Origin: Halomonas daqiaonensis
GTDB taxonomy: Bacteria; Pseudomonadota; Gammaproteobacteria; Pseudomonadales; Halomonadaceae
DNA length: 64,000 nt
Assembly (NCBI RefSeq): GCF_900109725.1
Contig: NZ_FOBC01000016.1
Coordinates: 1-64,000, forward strand
Reading direction: 5' to 3'
In this document: positions 18,800 to 27,118 of the stretch, one piece after another
Numbering within the stretch: position 1 is the stretch's first letter
Layout: every line of letters starts with the position of its first letter
The notes under the pieces: generated by a model
Seen by the model: only the letters and a program-made list of their open reading frames with translations
Database searches by the model: none
Told to the model about the DNA's origin: nothing
Position numbers and translations under genes: made by a program

Positions 18800-18876
18800 C
18801 GGAGTATAGCTCAGCTTGGTAGAGCGCTGCCTTCGGGAGGCAGAGGTCGTAGGTTCGAATCCTGCTACTCCGACCA
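18800..18876 (+). tRNA. tRNA-Pro (anticodon CGG)
   Basis: A complete 77-nt cloverleaf can be drawn: acceptor CGGAGTA/TACTCCG, D arm GCTC/GAGC, anticodon stem CTGCC/GGCAG enclosing TTCGGGA, T arm with GGTTCGAATCC, and an encoded CCA end. The anticodon CGG reads the proline codon CCG. It has its own promoter and terminator. Confidence 0.95.
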
Positions 18877-18887
18877 AAAACATCAGT

Positions 18888-18927
18888 AAAAACGGCCACT
18901 TAGCTCATCAGGGCGGTGGCCGTTTTT
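18888..18927 (+). terminator. Terminator after tRNA-Pro
   Basis: AAAAACGGCCAC (18888-18899) pairs with GTGGCCGTTTTT (18916-18927) around a 16-nt loop, giving a 12-bp stem ending in a T-run 11 bp after the tRNA. The A-run on the other side would also let it act on the minus strand. Confidence 0.85.
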
Positions 18928-19098
18928 CGTTGGATTGCATTCCGGGTGGCAGAGAAGGCGATACGCGGCAGGATTCCGATCGTGCGCCAGCATTCACTCA
19001 CCGTTATTGAGCCCAGTAGAGACCTCGGCGTGACGAGCGTTATCGCGCGAGCGTGCCCTACACTAATCAGGACAACCAACGGCTTAGGAGGTGGCGCG

Positions 19099-20682
19099 AT
19101 GCGCGACTACCTACGCAAACATACCAACCTGCCGGTCTTTCTCTTCTCGGCGATCCTGGCTCTAGCCTTCGTCAGCTGGGGGGTAACGGCGCCTTCGCAT
19201 CTTGGCGCCATCGCTTCCGACATCAACAACTGGATCACCCAGATCTTCGGCTGGTGGTACATGCTGTGCGCCAGCGGCTTCCTGGTGCTGGTGCTGGTGC
19301 TGATGTGCAGCCGCTGGGGGCGAATCCGCCTCGGGCCCGACGACAGTCGCCCTGAGTGGTCGACCCTGTCATGGTTTTCGATGCTGTTCACCGCCGGTAT
19401 GGGCATCGGCCTGGTGTTCTTCGGTGTTGCCGAACCCGTCTTCCACCTCAACGACCCGCCCGTCGGCGAGGGAGGCACCAGTCAGGCCGCCCTGGAGTCC
19501 ATGGAAATCACCATCTTCCACTGGGGCCTGCACCCTTGGGCCATCTACATCGTGGTCGGACTGTCGCTGGGTTATTTCTGCTTCCGCAAGGGCTTGCCCA
19601 TGCGCCCCGCCGCAGCGCTGTACCCCTTGATCGGCAAGCACATCTACGGCCCTGTGGGACACCTCATCGACATCCTGGCCGTCTTCGGCACCCTCTTCGG
19701 GCTGGCGACCTCACTGGGACTCGGGGCCACGCAAATCAATGCCGGTCTCAATAATGTCTTCGGTGTAGAGGTCGGGGCGACCTCTCAGGTCCTCATCATC
19801 GGGCTGATCACCGCGGTGGCGGTCACCTCGGTCATGCTGGGTCTCGACGCCGGCATCCGCCGACTGTCGGTGATCAACATGTACCTGGCGAGCCTGCTGG
19901 CCGTCTTCGTGTTTGTGGTCGGGCCGACTGTTTTCATTCTCGAGTTGATGGTCAACAGCACGGGCCGCTACCTGCAGCATCTACCGGAGAATAGCTTCCA
20001 GATGTATTCGTTCTCGCCGGCGGGCTCAGAATGGCTGGGTAACTGGACTCTCTTCTACTGGGGGTGGTGGATTTCCTGGTCCCCCTTTGTCGGCATCTTC
20101 ATCGCTCGCGTCTCTCGGGGTCGCACCATCCGTTCCTTCATCGGTGGCACCCTGATGGCCCCCGTCGGCGCGTCCATCGTCTGGTTCGCCATTTTCGGCG
20201 GCAGTGCGCTGGAGGGAATCCTGAACGACCCCGACAACCCCCTAAGGCAGGCTGGCACCAACGACGCCATGTTCATCCTGCTCAACCAGTTGCCCGTCTG
20301 GCCCGTGTTGGGCACCCTAGCATCCTTGCTGGCGATCCTGGTGGTTTCGCTGTTCTTTGCCACTTCGTCGGACTCCGGCTCCCTGGTGGTAGACATGCTG
20401 ACCAACGGCGGCGACCCTCATCCCAAAAAGGCACAGCGCCTGTTCTGGGCAGTATTGGAGGGCGTAATCGCGGCGGTGCTGCTCGCCGCTGGCTGGGCCG
20501 TCGCCGGCAACGCCACCGCGGCCCTTACCCCCCTTCAGACGGCTGCCGTGGCGATGGGACTCCCCTTCTCGCTGGCATTGGTACTCATGAGCTGGGGCTT
20601 GGTCAGAGGCTTGAACCAAGAGCAGGCGCACCGTCCCGGTCGGCGCGACCGCTATGTCTATCCATCACCGCCTCGTGAGTAA
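19099..20682 (+). CDS. BCCT family betaine/choline/carnitine transporter
   Basis: The 527-residue protein has 12 predicted membrane spans and the BCCT signature segments (FTAGMGIGLVFFGVAEP, WGLHPWAIY, and WWISWSPFVGIFIARVSRGR). These carriers import compatible solutes such as glycine betaine with sodium, which fits a halophile. The start at 19099 (MRDYLRKHTN) is set by an excellent AGGAGGTG site six bases upstream; the open frame continues upstream but is not family-like. The substrate cannot be assigned. A universal stress protein gene faces it downstream. Confidence 0.93.
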   Translation: MRDYLRKHTNLPVFLFSAILALAFVSWGVTAPSHLGAIASDINNWITQIFGWWYMLCASGFLVLVLVLMCSRWGRIRLGPDDSRPEWSTLSWFSMLFTAGMGIGLVFFGVAEPVFHLNDPPVGEGGTSQAALESMEITIFHWGLHPWAIYIVVGLSLGYFCFRKGLPMRPAAALYPLIGKHIYGPVGHLIDILAVFGTLFGLATSLGLGATQINAGLNNVFGVEVGATSQVLIIGLITAVAVTSVMLGLDAGIRRLSVINMYLASLLAVFVFVVGPTVFILELMVNSTGRYLQHLPENSFQMYSFSPAGSEWLGNWTLFYWGWWISWSPFVGIFIARVSRGRTIRSFIGGTLMAPVGASIVWFAIFGGSALEGILNDPDNPLRQAGTNDAMFILLNQLPVWPVLGTLASLLAILVVSLFFATSSDSGSLVVDMLTNGGDPHPKKAQRLFWAVLEGVIAAVLLAAGWAVAGNATAALTPLQTAAVAMGLPFSLALVLMSWGLVRGLNQEQAHRPGRRDRYVYPSPPRE

Positions 20683-20686
20683 GACA

Positions 20687-20724
20687 TTGCGCCCGGTTGC
20701 TACAAGAGGCGCGACCGGGCGCAA
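20687..20724. terminator. Hairpin between the BCCT and universal stress protein genes
   Basis: TTGCGCCCGGT (20687-20697) pairs with ACCGGGCGCAA (20714-20724). The 11-bp stem lies in the 66-bp gap between two convergent genes. No T-run follows, so it is only a probable bidirectional terminator. Confidence 0.5.
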
Positions 20725-20748
20725 GAGAAACGCACAAGGAAGCTCTCG

Positions 20749-21201
20749 TCACGTCACGGTAATGACCGAACAGTCGGCGGCATGGCTGACCTTGTGAGAG
20801 ACACTGCCGAACACCATGCCGCGCACGTCGCTGATGCCGCGGCTGCCCATGACGATGACATCGGCACCCAGCGTCTTGGCCTCCTGGATGATCAACTCCG
20901 CCGGCCGGCCCTGGCGGACGACCTCCTGAACCTCGATGCCCGAGAAGTCGGCGGCGGCCCGAGCCTTGTCGATCGCCTTGCGGGCCTCCTCCTTCATGCC
21001 GGCCGCCAGCTTATCGCGATCCTCCTCGGTGAAGGGTTCGGGAGTACCACCGGTGAACAGGCCGAGGTTGTCCGGCGGAAACTCGGCCACGGTCATCAGA
21101 TGCAGGGTGGCGGATGTTCCTTTAGCCAGCTGAGCGGCTACCTTGAGCGCGTGCTCGGCATGGGTGGAACCGTCGACGGGAACGAGGATTGACTGATACA
21201 T
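20749..21201 (-). CDS. Universal stress protein (UspA family)
   Basis: The 150-residue protein has a single Usp domain: MYQSILVPVDGSTHAEHAL at the N-terminus and the ATP-binding loop MGSRGISDVRGMVFGSVSHK near the C-terminus (G-2x-G-9x-GS pattern). Nucleotide-binding Usp proteins respond to stress; one (TeaD) controls an ectoine transporter in Halomonas, but this gene is next to a BCCT carrier, not a TRAP system. It is convergent with that transporter. A functional link is only suggested by position. Confidence 0.9.
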   Translation of the reverse strand: MYQSILVPVDGSTHAEHALKVAAQLAKGTSATLHLMTVAEFPPDNLGLFTGGTPEPFTEEDRDKLAAGMKEEARKAIDKARAAADFSGIEVQEVVRQGRPAELIIQEAKTLGADVIVMGSRGISDVRGMVFGSVSHKVSHAADCSVITVT

Positions 21202-21295
21202 GATATCTACCCTTCTAGTGACACATCGGGATACCCCGCGGCACCCCTCCTGAACTTAAGCCTAGAGGCTGACGAAAATTCAGCATTGTCCTGAA

Positions 21296-22792
21296 TCAAG
21301 CTCCCCAGCCGAACCCCAGCACCGGCATGGCCAGGACAAACACCACTAATGTGATGACCAGGACCGCCGCCAGCCCTATCAGCGCCCCGGCGCGCATCAT
21401 CTCCGCCACGCTCAGCCGCCCGCTGCCGAACACCACGGCATTGGGCGGGGTTGCCACCGGCAGCATGAAGGCGCAGCTCGCCGCCATGGCCACCGGTATC
21501 GAGAGCAGCAGCGGGCTGGCACCCAGGCTAACGGTTAGCGCGGCGGTCAGCGGCAGGATCGCCGCCGCGGTGGCGGTATTGCTGGTCACGTGACTCATCA
21601 GCATCACCACCACCACGACCATGGCCACCAAGCCCCAGGTCGGCCAGGTGCCGAAGGCCCCGAGCCCCTCGGCCACTGCCGCGGCCAGACCGCTTCCCTC
21701 GATCGCCGTGCCCAGGCTGAGCCCGCCACCAACCAGCACCAGCACCCCCCAAGGCAGCTGACGGGCGCTGTCCCAGTCCATCAGGAACTGGCGCTGACGC
21801 CAGCGCGCCGGCACCACGAACAGCAGCAAGGCCCCGATCACGGCGATGCCGGCATCACTGAGCGACACCTGCAGCCAGGATTCCAGCAGCGGCCGGGTGA
21901 CCCAAGCCAGGGCGACGAGGACGAAGATCACCGCCACTCGCTGCTCGGGAGGGCTCATGCGCCCCAGGTCCTCAGCCTGCTCGCGGAGCATCTGCGCCAC
22001 CCCTGGCAGCTCTTCGTGGCTCACCGGATAGATCCAGCGGGTCAGCAGCCACCAGGCGAGCACCAGCAACAGCAGGGCGGGAGGCACGGCCACCAGCATC
22101 CACTGGGCGAAGCCTATCCTGATGTCGTAGTTGTCGGCCATGAAGCCGGCCAGCAGCGCATTGGGTGGCGTGCCGATCAGGGTGCCCATGCCACCGATGT
22201 TGGCCGCCAGGGCGATCCCCAGCAGCAGAGTCAGGGCCATGTGATGGCTGCCACCCTCGCCACCCTCTCGCTCCAGCATGGTCAGCACCGAGATGCCGAT
22301 GGGCACCATCAGCGCCGCGGTGGCAGTATTGCTGACCCACATGCTCAGTGCCGCCGTGGCGACCATGAAGCCACCCACCAGCCGATCCGGACGCAGCCCG
22401 GAGAGTCGCAGCACCAGCATGGCAATGCGCCGATGCAGGCTCCAGCGCTGGATCGCCTCTGCCAGCAGGAAGCCACCGAGGAAGAGGAAGATCAAGGGAT
22501 TGGCATAGGGTGCCGCTACCTGGTCGATGGGCGCCACACCCATGAGCGGCAGCACGGCCACCGGCAGCAGGGCGGTGACGGCGATAGGCACCGGCTCCAG
22601 CACCCACCAGGTCGCCATCCAGGCGGTCAGCGCCACCACCTTCCAGGCCGCCGGTGGCATGTCAGCCGGCACCTCCATCAACGCCAGCAGCAGGAACGCC
22701 AGCGGTCCCAATATCAGCCCCAGCGGAACCTTGAGGCGCGACAGGCGTGACGGTGATGCCTCCGAGGCATCCTCGGACGTCGAGTCGGTCAT
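21296..22792 (-). CDS. SLC13/DASS family sodium-anion symporter
   Basis: This 498-residue membrane protein has the duplicated SNT motifs of divalent anion:sodium symporters (WVSNTATAALMVP and VTSNTATAAAILPL), which form the sodium and carboxylate sites, plus about 11 spans. Family members import succinate, malate, citrate or sulfate; the substrate here is unknown. Its start overlaps the stop of the small upstream membrane protein by 4 bp (ATGA), so the two are translationally coupled. Confidence 0.9.
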   Translation of the reverse strand: MTDSTSEDASEASPSRLSRLKVPLGLILGPLAFLLLALMEVPADMPPAAWKVVALTAWMATWWVLEPVPIAVTALLPVAVLPLMGVAPIDQVAAPYANPLIFLFLGGFLLAEAIQRWSLHRRIAMLVLRLSGLRPDRLVGGFMVATAALSMWVSNTATAALMVPIGISVLTMLEREGGEGGSHHMALTLLLGIALAANIGGMGTLIGTPPNALLAGFMADNYDIRIGFAQWMLVAVPPALLLLVLAWWLLTRWIYPVSHEELPGVAQMLREQAEDLGRMSPPEQRVAVIFVLVALAWVTRPLLESWLQVSLSDAGIAVIGALLLFVVPARWRQRQFLMDWDSARQLPWGVLVLVGGGLSLGTAIEGSGLAAAVAEGLGAFGTWPTWGLVAMVVVVVMLMSHVTSNTATAAAILPLTAALTVSLGASPLLLSIPVAMAASCAFMLPVATPPNAVVFGSGRLSVAEMMRAGALIGLAAVLVITLVVFVLAMPVLGFGWGA

Positions 22793-23028
22793 GAATCTTC
22801 CCCGTCATCGGCCAGTCGCCTGGCCATCGCCTTGCGAGACCTGTTGCGCCGGTAGAGCCGCACCAAGGCAATCCCGATGGCAGCTGTCACCATCACTGCC
22901 AGGGTCCAGCCCTGCCAGGGACGCGCGGCATCCCCCATCAGGGTCTCCAGAGTGATGATCAGGATGAAGCCCAGCGCTTGGCTGGTGATGGCCAGGGCGC
23001 GCAGGGTATCGAAGGCCGGTCGTGCCAT
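22789..23028 (-). CDS. Small two-span membrane protein, unknown function
   Basis: I do not recognise a named family for this 79-residue protein. It has two hydrophobic segments (about 9-30, ALAITSQALGFILIITLETL, and 40-56, WTLAVMVTAAIGIALVRLY) and a basic-then-acidic tail (RRNRSRKAMARRLADDGEDS), suggesting both ends in the cytoplasm. It shares an ATGA overlap with the downstream DASS permease, which strongly supports translation. It may be a small accessory subunit, which is inference. Confidence 0.7.
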   Translation of the reverse strand: MARPAFDTLRALAITSQALGFILIITLETLMGDAARPWQGWTLAVMVTAAIGIALVRLYRRNRSRKAMARRLADDGEDS

Positions 23029-23401
23029 GAGTGCTCCCGGAGGGTGTGAGTGACAGAATTGTAAGCTGGCAGTGGACTAGGCGACGACCCCACTTGAAGC
23101 GCGACCGACGCCCCGTTGGCGCTGGACACCTTCAAGATACCCCTGATGCCAGAATGAGGGGACTTGAGGTGCCTGCATCGCTCCAATTGTGCGTTAGCCC
23201 GCCTCATTCATCAGGGGGTCGAACGAGGGTGTTGAACCGAGTGATTGCTGGCATCGACCCACTTTAACGTCATGCGGCCGCTTGGTAGTCGGTCAGCCTA
23301 TACCCGATCCGCCTTCTATCCAGCCTTTTCATATCTAATAGGAATCTATGTCTACTGCCGGTGCAGCCGTGCCCGCCGACCTCCGTTGTGGCCGCTCTGT
23401 T
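23029..23401. other. Non-coding stretch with nested inverted repeats
   Basis: No gene is supported in this ~370 bp. It holds a structured segment: CCCCTGAT...GAATGAGG (23140-23159) pairs with CCTCATTC-ATCAGGGG (23202-23217). CCCCT/AGGGG makes a smaller hairpin inside, and GATGCCAG (23146) is repeated inverted as CTGGCATC near 23248. The remainder, up to the IS1380 element, shows nothing I can name. It also must contain the promoter of the small membrane protein/DASS unit. It may be a remnant of an insertion-sequence end. Confidence 0.55.
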
Positions 23402-24894
23402 GGCTGATTAGATCATGTGATGTCGAGTGTCAGGCCAGGGCCGTCAGCCGAGGCAGTCCCTTCAGCAAGGTGGGCCACCATTTGTCGGCGGCATCGCCGA
23501 GGTGAACCGTGATGCGCCGGGCGTGCAGCGATAACGTCGCCGCGACCTTGAGCACCTGCTCGTGCATCCGCATCAGGCTCCACCCCTGTCGGGTTTGCCT
23601 GACCAGCAGGCAACGCAGGCCATGCAGCACTTGGTAGGCACAGAGGCTCAGCAGCAGACTCACCTCGTTGCGGGCCATCACGTCCTGGACGGTGGAGGCG
23701 CCACGATCGGTCGAGGAGAGGTGCACGTCGAGCGCCGACTTCACCTCACCCATGTGGGCCTCGGCGCTACCGCGCTTGCGGTAGAGCGCCAGGACCTTCT
23801 CAGGTGGCCAGTCGAACTTGCCGAGGTTGGTAACCAGGAAGAAGGCATGCAGCAGCAGATCATCGGGGCGCTCCTGCACCACCAGCACGACGCGCCGTGG
23901 AGCTGGCCAGGAACCGGCTTGGTACTCAAGGTCATGGCACCACTCCCGAGGTTGCTCGGGCGGGCGGCCTCGAGGCCGTTTCAGGTACGGCGCCGCCAGC
24001 TTCTGGAGGCCTGAGTGACTGCGCAGCCGTCCCAGGTATTCGATGCCGCGCTCTTCCAGGGCCTCCAGCGTGTCGTTGTCGGTGAAGCCCGCATCAATGC
24101 GCACCCGAACACTGGCGCCGGTGCTCTCGTTGAGCCGACGCACCAGGTGTGGAATCCAGGTGTCGGCGTTCTCGGCCGGGCCGGCGTTGCCCTCGCGCAG
24201 CAAGCCACCGACCATGTCGCCGGTCTCGGCCAGCGAGGCGATTAGTGGCGAATAGATCCGTGCGCCGACATGACCATGGTAGGACGACCCGCCCTGATGG
24301 CCGTGGACCTCGATCGGCAAGCCGTCGATATCCAGCGTCAGGTGTTTGGGGCGTTCGCCGCCGTTCAGCGCGGTCAGTCGCCAGATCGCCAGCCGCAGAA
24401 GCCCTTCATGCAAAGTATCGATGTTGTCATTGCGACCGAGGCAGGTCAGCAACCGCGACAGCGTGGCTTGAGACGGCCGGTCCTGTGCCAATGGCGTTGT
24501 CCCCCGCGCATCGCTGCACGCCAGTTGCCAGACCGGATCGCGGCGCAGCGTGGTGGTATCGCTGAGATCGAACCAACCCATGGCCCGTTGCAGCACGACG
24601 GTACGAACTTGGTTGGCCAGCGCGTGACGGACGCACTGCGGGTCGCGACGGTCGACCAGATTGTCCTCCAGCGCATCAATGACACCGCTGCTGTCGAGGG
24701 CCTCGCGCAGCAGCAGAGCGCCGCTGTCGCTGGTGGTGCGCTGACCGCTCATCTCGACGCGGATGGACCCGTTGCAGGAGGGAGTCCAGGTAGATAAGCT
24801 TTCACCCATGGCGAGTAGTCCTCTTGAATCGTGTTCTGGCAGGAACATCTTGATTCTACAAGAGGAACTGCTCGCTATCTTTTTTATCTCAGCC
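23402..24894 (-). mobile_element. IS1380-family insertion sequence (ends approximate)
   Basis: An apparently complete IS1380-type transposase gene is flanked by GGCTGA at 23402 and TCAGCC at 24889. These are the only matching inverted ends I can see, and they are too short to be certain. No convincing target duplication adjoins them. The size implied, about 1.5 kb, is a little below the family's usual 1.6-1.7 kb, so the true ends may lie outward. Confidence 0.5.
23430..24809 (-). CDS. IS1380 family transposase
   Basis: The 459-residue product has the DDE layout of IS1380 transposases: LTLDIDGLPIEVHG (D160/D162), VRIDAGFTDND (D239) and the YRKRGSAEAHMGEVKSALD block with the catalytic glutamate (E350). 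The start at 24809 (MGESLSTWTP) fits the family; upstream open frame to 25025 is AT-rich leader. The gene looks intact. It lies between the transporter genes and the two-partner secretion locus and marks an edge of that locus. Confidence 0.92.
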   Translation of the reverse strand: MGESLSTWTPSCNGSIRVEMSGQRTTSDSGALLLREALDSSGVIDALEDNLVDRRDPQCVRHALANQVRTVVLQRAMGWFDLSDTTTLRRDPVWQLACSDARGTTPLAQDRPSQATLSRLLTCLGRNDNIDTLHEGLLRLAIWRLTALNGGERPKHLTLDIDGLPIEVHGHQGGSSYHGHVGARIYSPLIASLAETGDMVGGLLREGNAGPAENADTWIPHLVRRLNESTGASVRVRIDAGFTDNDTLEALEERGIEYLGRLRSHSGLQKLAAPYLKRPRGRPPEQPREWCHDLEYQAGSWPAPRRVVLVVQERPDDLLLHAFFLVTNLGKFDWPPEKVLALYRKRGSAEAHMGEVKSALDVHLSSTDRGASTVQDVMARNEVSLLLSLCAYQVLHGLRCLLVRQTRQGWSLMRMHEQVLKVAATLSLHARRITVHLGDAADKWWPTLLKGLPRLTALA

Positions 24895-25374
24895 CGGTGA
24901 TTAAGGCGGCTATATTGCTCTATCTGTGCGTTAGCGCACAGACGGCGGTGTGCCTGCCCACCATACTTCTCATTATTGAGGCTCCCTAAAGCCTTGAAAA
25001 AGAGAGATAAACACGAAACTTGCATCCTCGCATCCTTGAAATCCTTATTTTAAACAAAAAGTCATTTTTCAATAAAACAGGACTCTCAGGATAAAATGTA
25101 ATACATTGACATCCACTGAGGGCAGATCCATTTTACCGCCTCCCAAACGGCGCCCTCCTCATCTTTCGTTTTTCTTTTCATTTTTCCGCTACAACGCTAT
25201 AGAAAGAATGAAGATTGCAAAGCGACACCATCTATCTCCGGTGGTCTGCATGACCGGCATGTCAGCAACCGGATTCAAAAAGTCTTTACTAGTTTAAACA
25301 TAAACTAAAAAACAAGAGCCTGAGATCTCCACAGACTCTAATAAAATTAGATAGCAAACATCAAGGCGATCACG
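24895..25374. other. AT-rich leader upstream of the two-partner secretion genes
   Basis: No gene is supported here. It contains a hairpin CTGTGCG-TTAG-CGCACAG (24924-24941), a TTGACA at 25106 without a convincing -10 partner, and a perfect inverted repeat at 25290-25307. The base composition is much AT-richer than the flanks. It presumably carries the promoter of the TPS operon. Confidence 0.5.
25290..25307. promoter_or_regulatory. Palindromic operator-like site before tpsB
   Basis: TAGTTTA-AACA-TAAACTA is a perfect 7-bp inverted repeat with a 4-nt spacer, about 70 bp upstream of the tpsB start. Its form resembles a repressor or activator site, but no regulator gene is adjacent. It may instead be a chance AT palindrome. 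Confidence 0.4.
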
Positions 25375-25377
25375 GTG

Positions 25378-27054
25378 ATGAAAAAAATTATACCCTTTGC
25401 ACTCCTGGCATTAAGCTCAGGGATTGTTGCTGCACAAGTTCCCGGCGGCGCTCTACCCAGCGCCGGTGGCCAGATTCAACAAATCCCGCCATCGCCGACA
25501 GTAGAAAGAGTGGCACCGGAAATTAATGTGCAACAGCCACAGGCGCCGGCAATGGATGCCGGCGGCAGTGCAAGGATCGAGGTCAATACACTGAAGCTGA
25601 GCGGACAGAGCCTGTTTTCCGAGAAGGAACTCCTCTCTCTCACCGGCTTCCGGCCAGGGGCACAGTTCAGCCTGGGCGAGCTACAGGCAATGGCCGCCCG
25701 AATCACCGATTTCTATCACCAGAACGGCTATTTTGTCGCGCAGGCCTACCTGCCCGCGCAGACAATCGGGAATGGTGCGGTAACGATCGCCGTGGTGGAA
25801 GGCCGCTACGGTGATGTCACCCTTCGTAACCAGAGCAATCTCTCGGATGGGCTGGCCGATGGCCTTCTCGGTGGCGTCGATACGGGTGAGGTGATCAACC
25901 GCGCCCCTCTCGAGAGCCGGCTTCTGCTGCTGTCGGACATCCCCGGGGTCAACGTGCAGTCGACCCTGGTGCCGGGCCAGTCGGTGGGAGCGGCTGACCT
26001 GATCGTCGATATCACGCCAGGACAGCGGGTAACAGGCAGTATCGATGCCGACAACGCGGGCAACTACTACACCGGCGAGGAGCGACTGGGCGGAACGATT
26101 CACATCAACAACCTGGCAGGACGAGGCGATGTGGCCAGCCTGCGCGTGCTAAGCAGTTTCGACGGCCTCGATTATGGTCGCGCCGCCTACCAGATGCAGT
26201 TTGGCAAGACGACCGCCGGCGTTGCCTACAGTCATCTCGAATATGAACTGGGCAAGGAATTCAGTGCTCTGGGTGGCGAAGGCGAGGCACAGATTACAAG
26301 TGTCTTCGGCCGTTACCCGCTGATCCGCTCACGCCAGAGCAATCTCTATGCGCAAATTGGCTACGACCACAAGACCTTCGAGGATCGATTCGATTTCCTT
26401 CCCTTGATCAGCGAAAAGAATATCGATGTGGTAACGGCGAGTCTGCATGGTGACCACCGCGATGAACTGGGTGCGGGCGGCCTGACGGCGGCTTCTGTCA
26501 CCCTGCATGCCGGCGACCTCGATATCGAAACGCCTGCCGCTCGTGATGTGGATGCCATTACGGCGAGGAGCAACGGTCAATACGAGAAAGTAAGCTTGAA
26601 TGTCATGCGTGTACAGCAACTCACCGACATTCTCTCTCTCTATGGATCAGTAAATGCCCAGTTCGCCTCGGGAAATCTCGATGCTTCGGAGAAGATGTCA
26701 CTCGGCGGCATGTATGGCGTACGCGCCTATCCCCAGGGTGAAGCCTTTGCCGATGAAGGCTACCTGGCAACTCTGGAAGCAAGACTCCTGCTGGCGGGCC
26801 TTTCGGAGCAGGTACCTGGCAACGTACATCTCATCGGCTTTGCCGATGCAGGGACTGTCACTATCCACAAGGATCCATGGGATAACGCTGACAATGACCG
26901 CACCTTGAGCGGAGCTGGTGTGGGTGTCAACTGGATCGACCACAACAATTTTTCCGTCAAGTCCTACTACGCCCATAAGCTCGGAAATGAAGAAGCCACT
27001 TCAGCTCCGGATTCGGATGGCCAATTCTGGTTACAGCTGGTCAAGTATTTCTGA
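25378..27054 (+). CDS. Two-partner secretion outer-membrane transporter (TpsB, ShlB/FhaC family)
   Basis: TpsB proteins are 16-strand outer-membrane barrels that export one partner exoprotein. The product has a signal peptide (MKKIIPFALLALSSGIVAAQ), a Pro/Gln-rich linker and a POTRA domain (about 65-155, IEVNTLKLSGQSLFSEKEL to VVEGRYGDVTL). The barrel (about 190-558) ends in the aromatic C-terminus QLVKYF needed for BAM recognition. The start is the ATG at 25378; a GTG one codon earlier is possible. tpsA follows after 64 bp, so secretion of that protein is its likely job. Confidence 0.92.
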   Translation: MKKIIPFALLALSSGIVAAQVPGGALPSAGGQIQQIPPSPTVERVAPEINVQQPQAPAMDAGGSARIEVNTLKLSGQSLFSEKELLSLTGFRPGAQFSLGELQAMAARITDFYHQNGYFVAQAYLPAQTIGNGAVTIAVVEGRYGDVTLRNQSNLSDGLADGLLGGVDTGEVINRAPLESRLLLLSDIPGVNVQSTLVPGQSVGAADLIVDITPGQRVTGSIDADNAGNYYTGEERLGGTIHINNLAGRGDVASLRVLSSFDGLDYGRAAYQMQFGKTTAGVAYSHLEYELGKEFSALGGEGEAQITSVFGRYPLIRSRQSNLYAQIGYDHKTFEDRFDFLPLISEKNIDVVTASLHGDHRDELGAGGLTAASVTLHAGDLDIETPAARDVDAITARSNGQYEKVSLNVMRVQQLTDILSLYGSVNAQFASGNLDASEKMSLGGMYGVRAYPQGEAFADEGYLATLEARLLLAGLSEQVPGNVHLIGFADAGTVTIHKDPWDNADNDRTLSGAGVGVNWIDHNNFSVKSYYAHKLGNEEATSAPDSDGQFWLQLVKYF

Positions 27055-27118
27055 TCGCTCTTCCTATACATAGGCATTTATCTAATTAACAAGACGTTCA
27101 ACATACTTGGAAAACATC

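Noticed and set aside
25106..25297. Small plus-strand open frame upstream of tpsB
   Set aside because: No ribosome-binding site or homology; it is AT-rich leader and contains the palindrome region.
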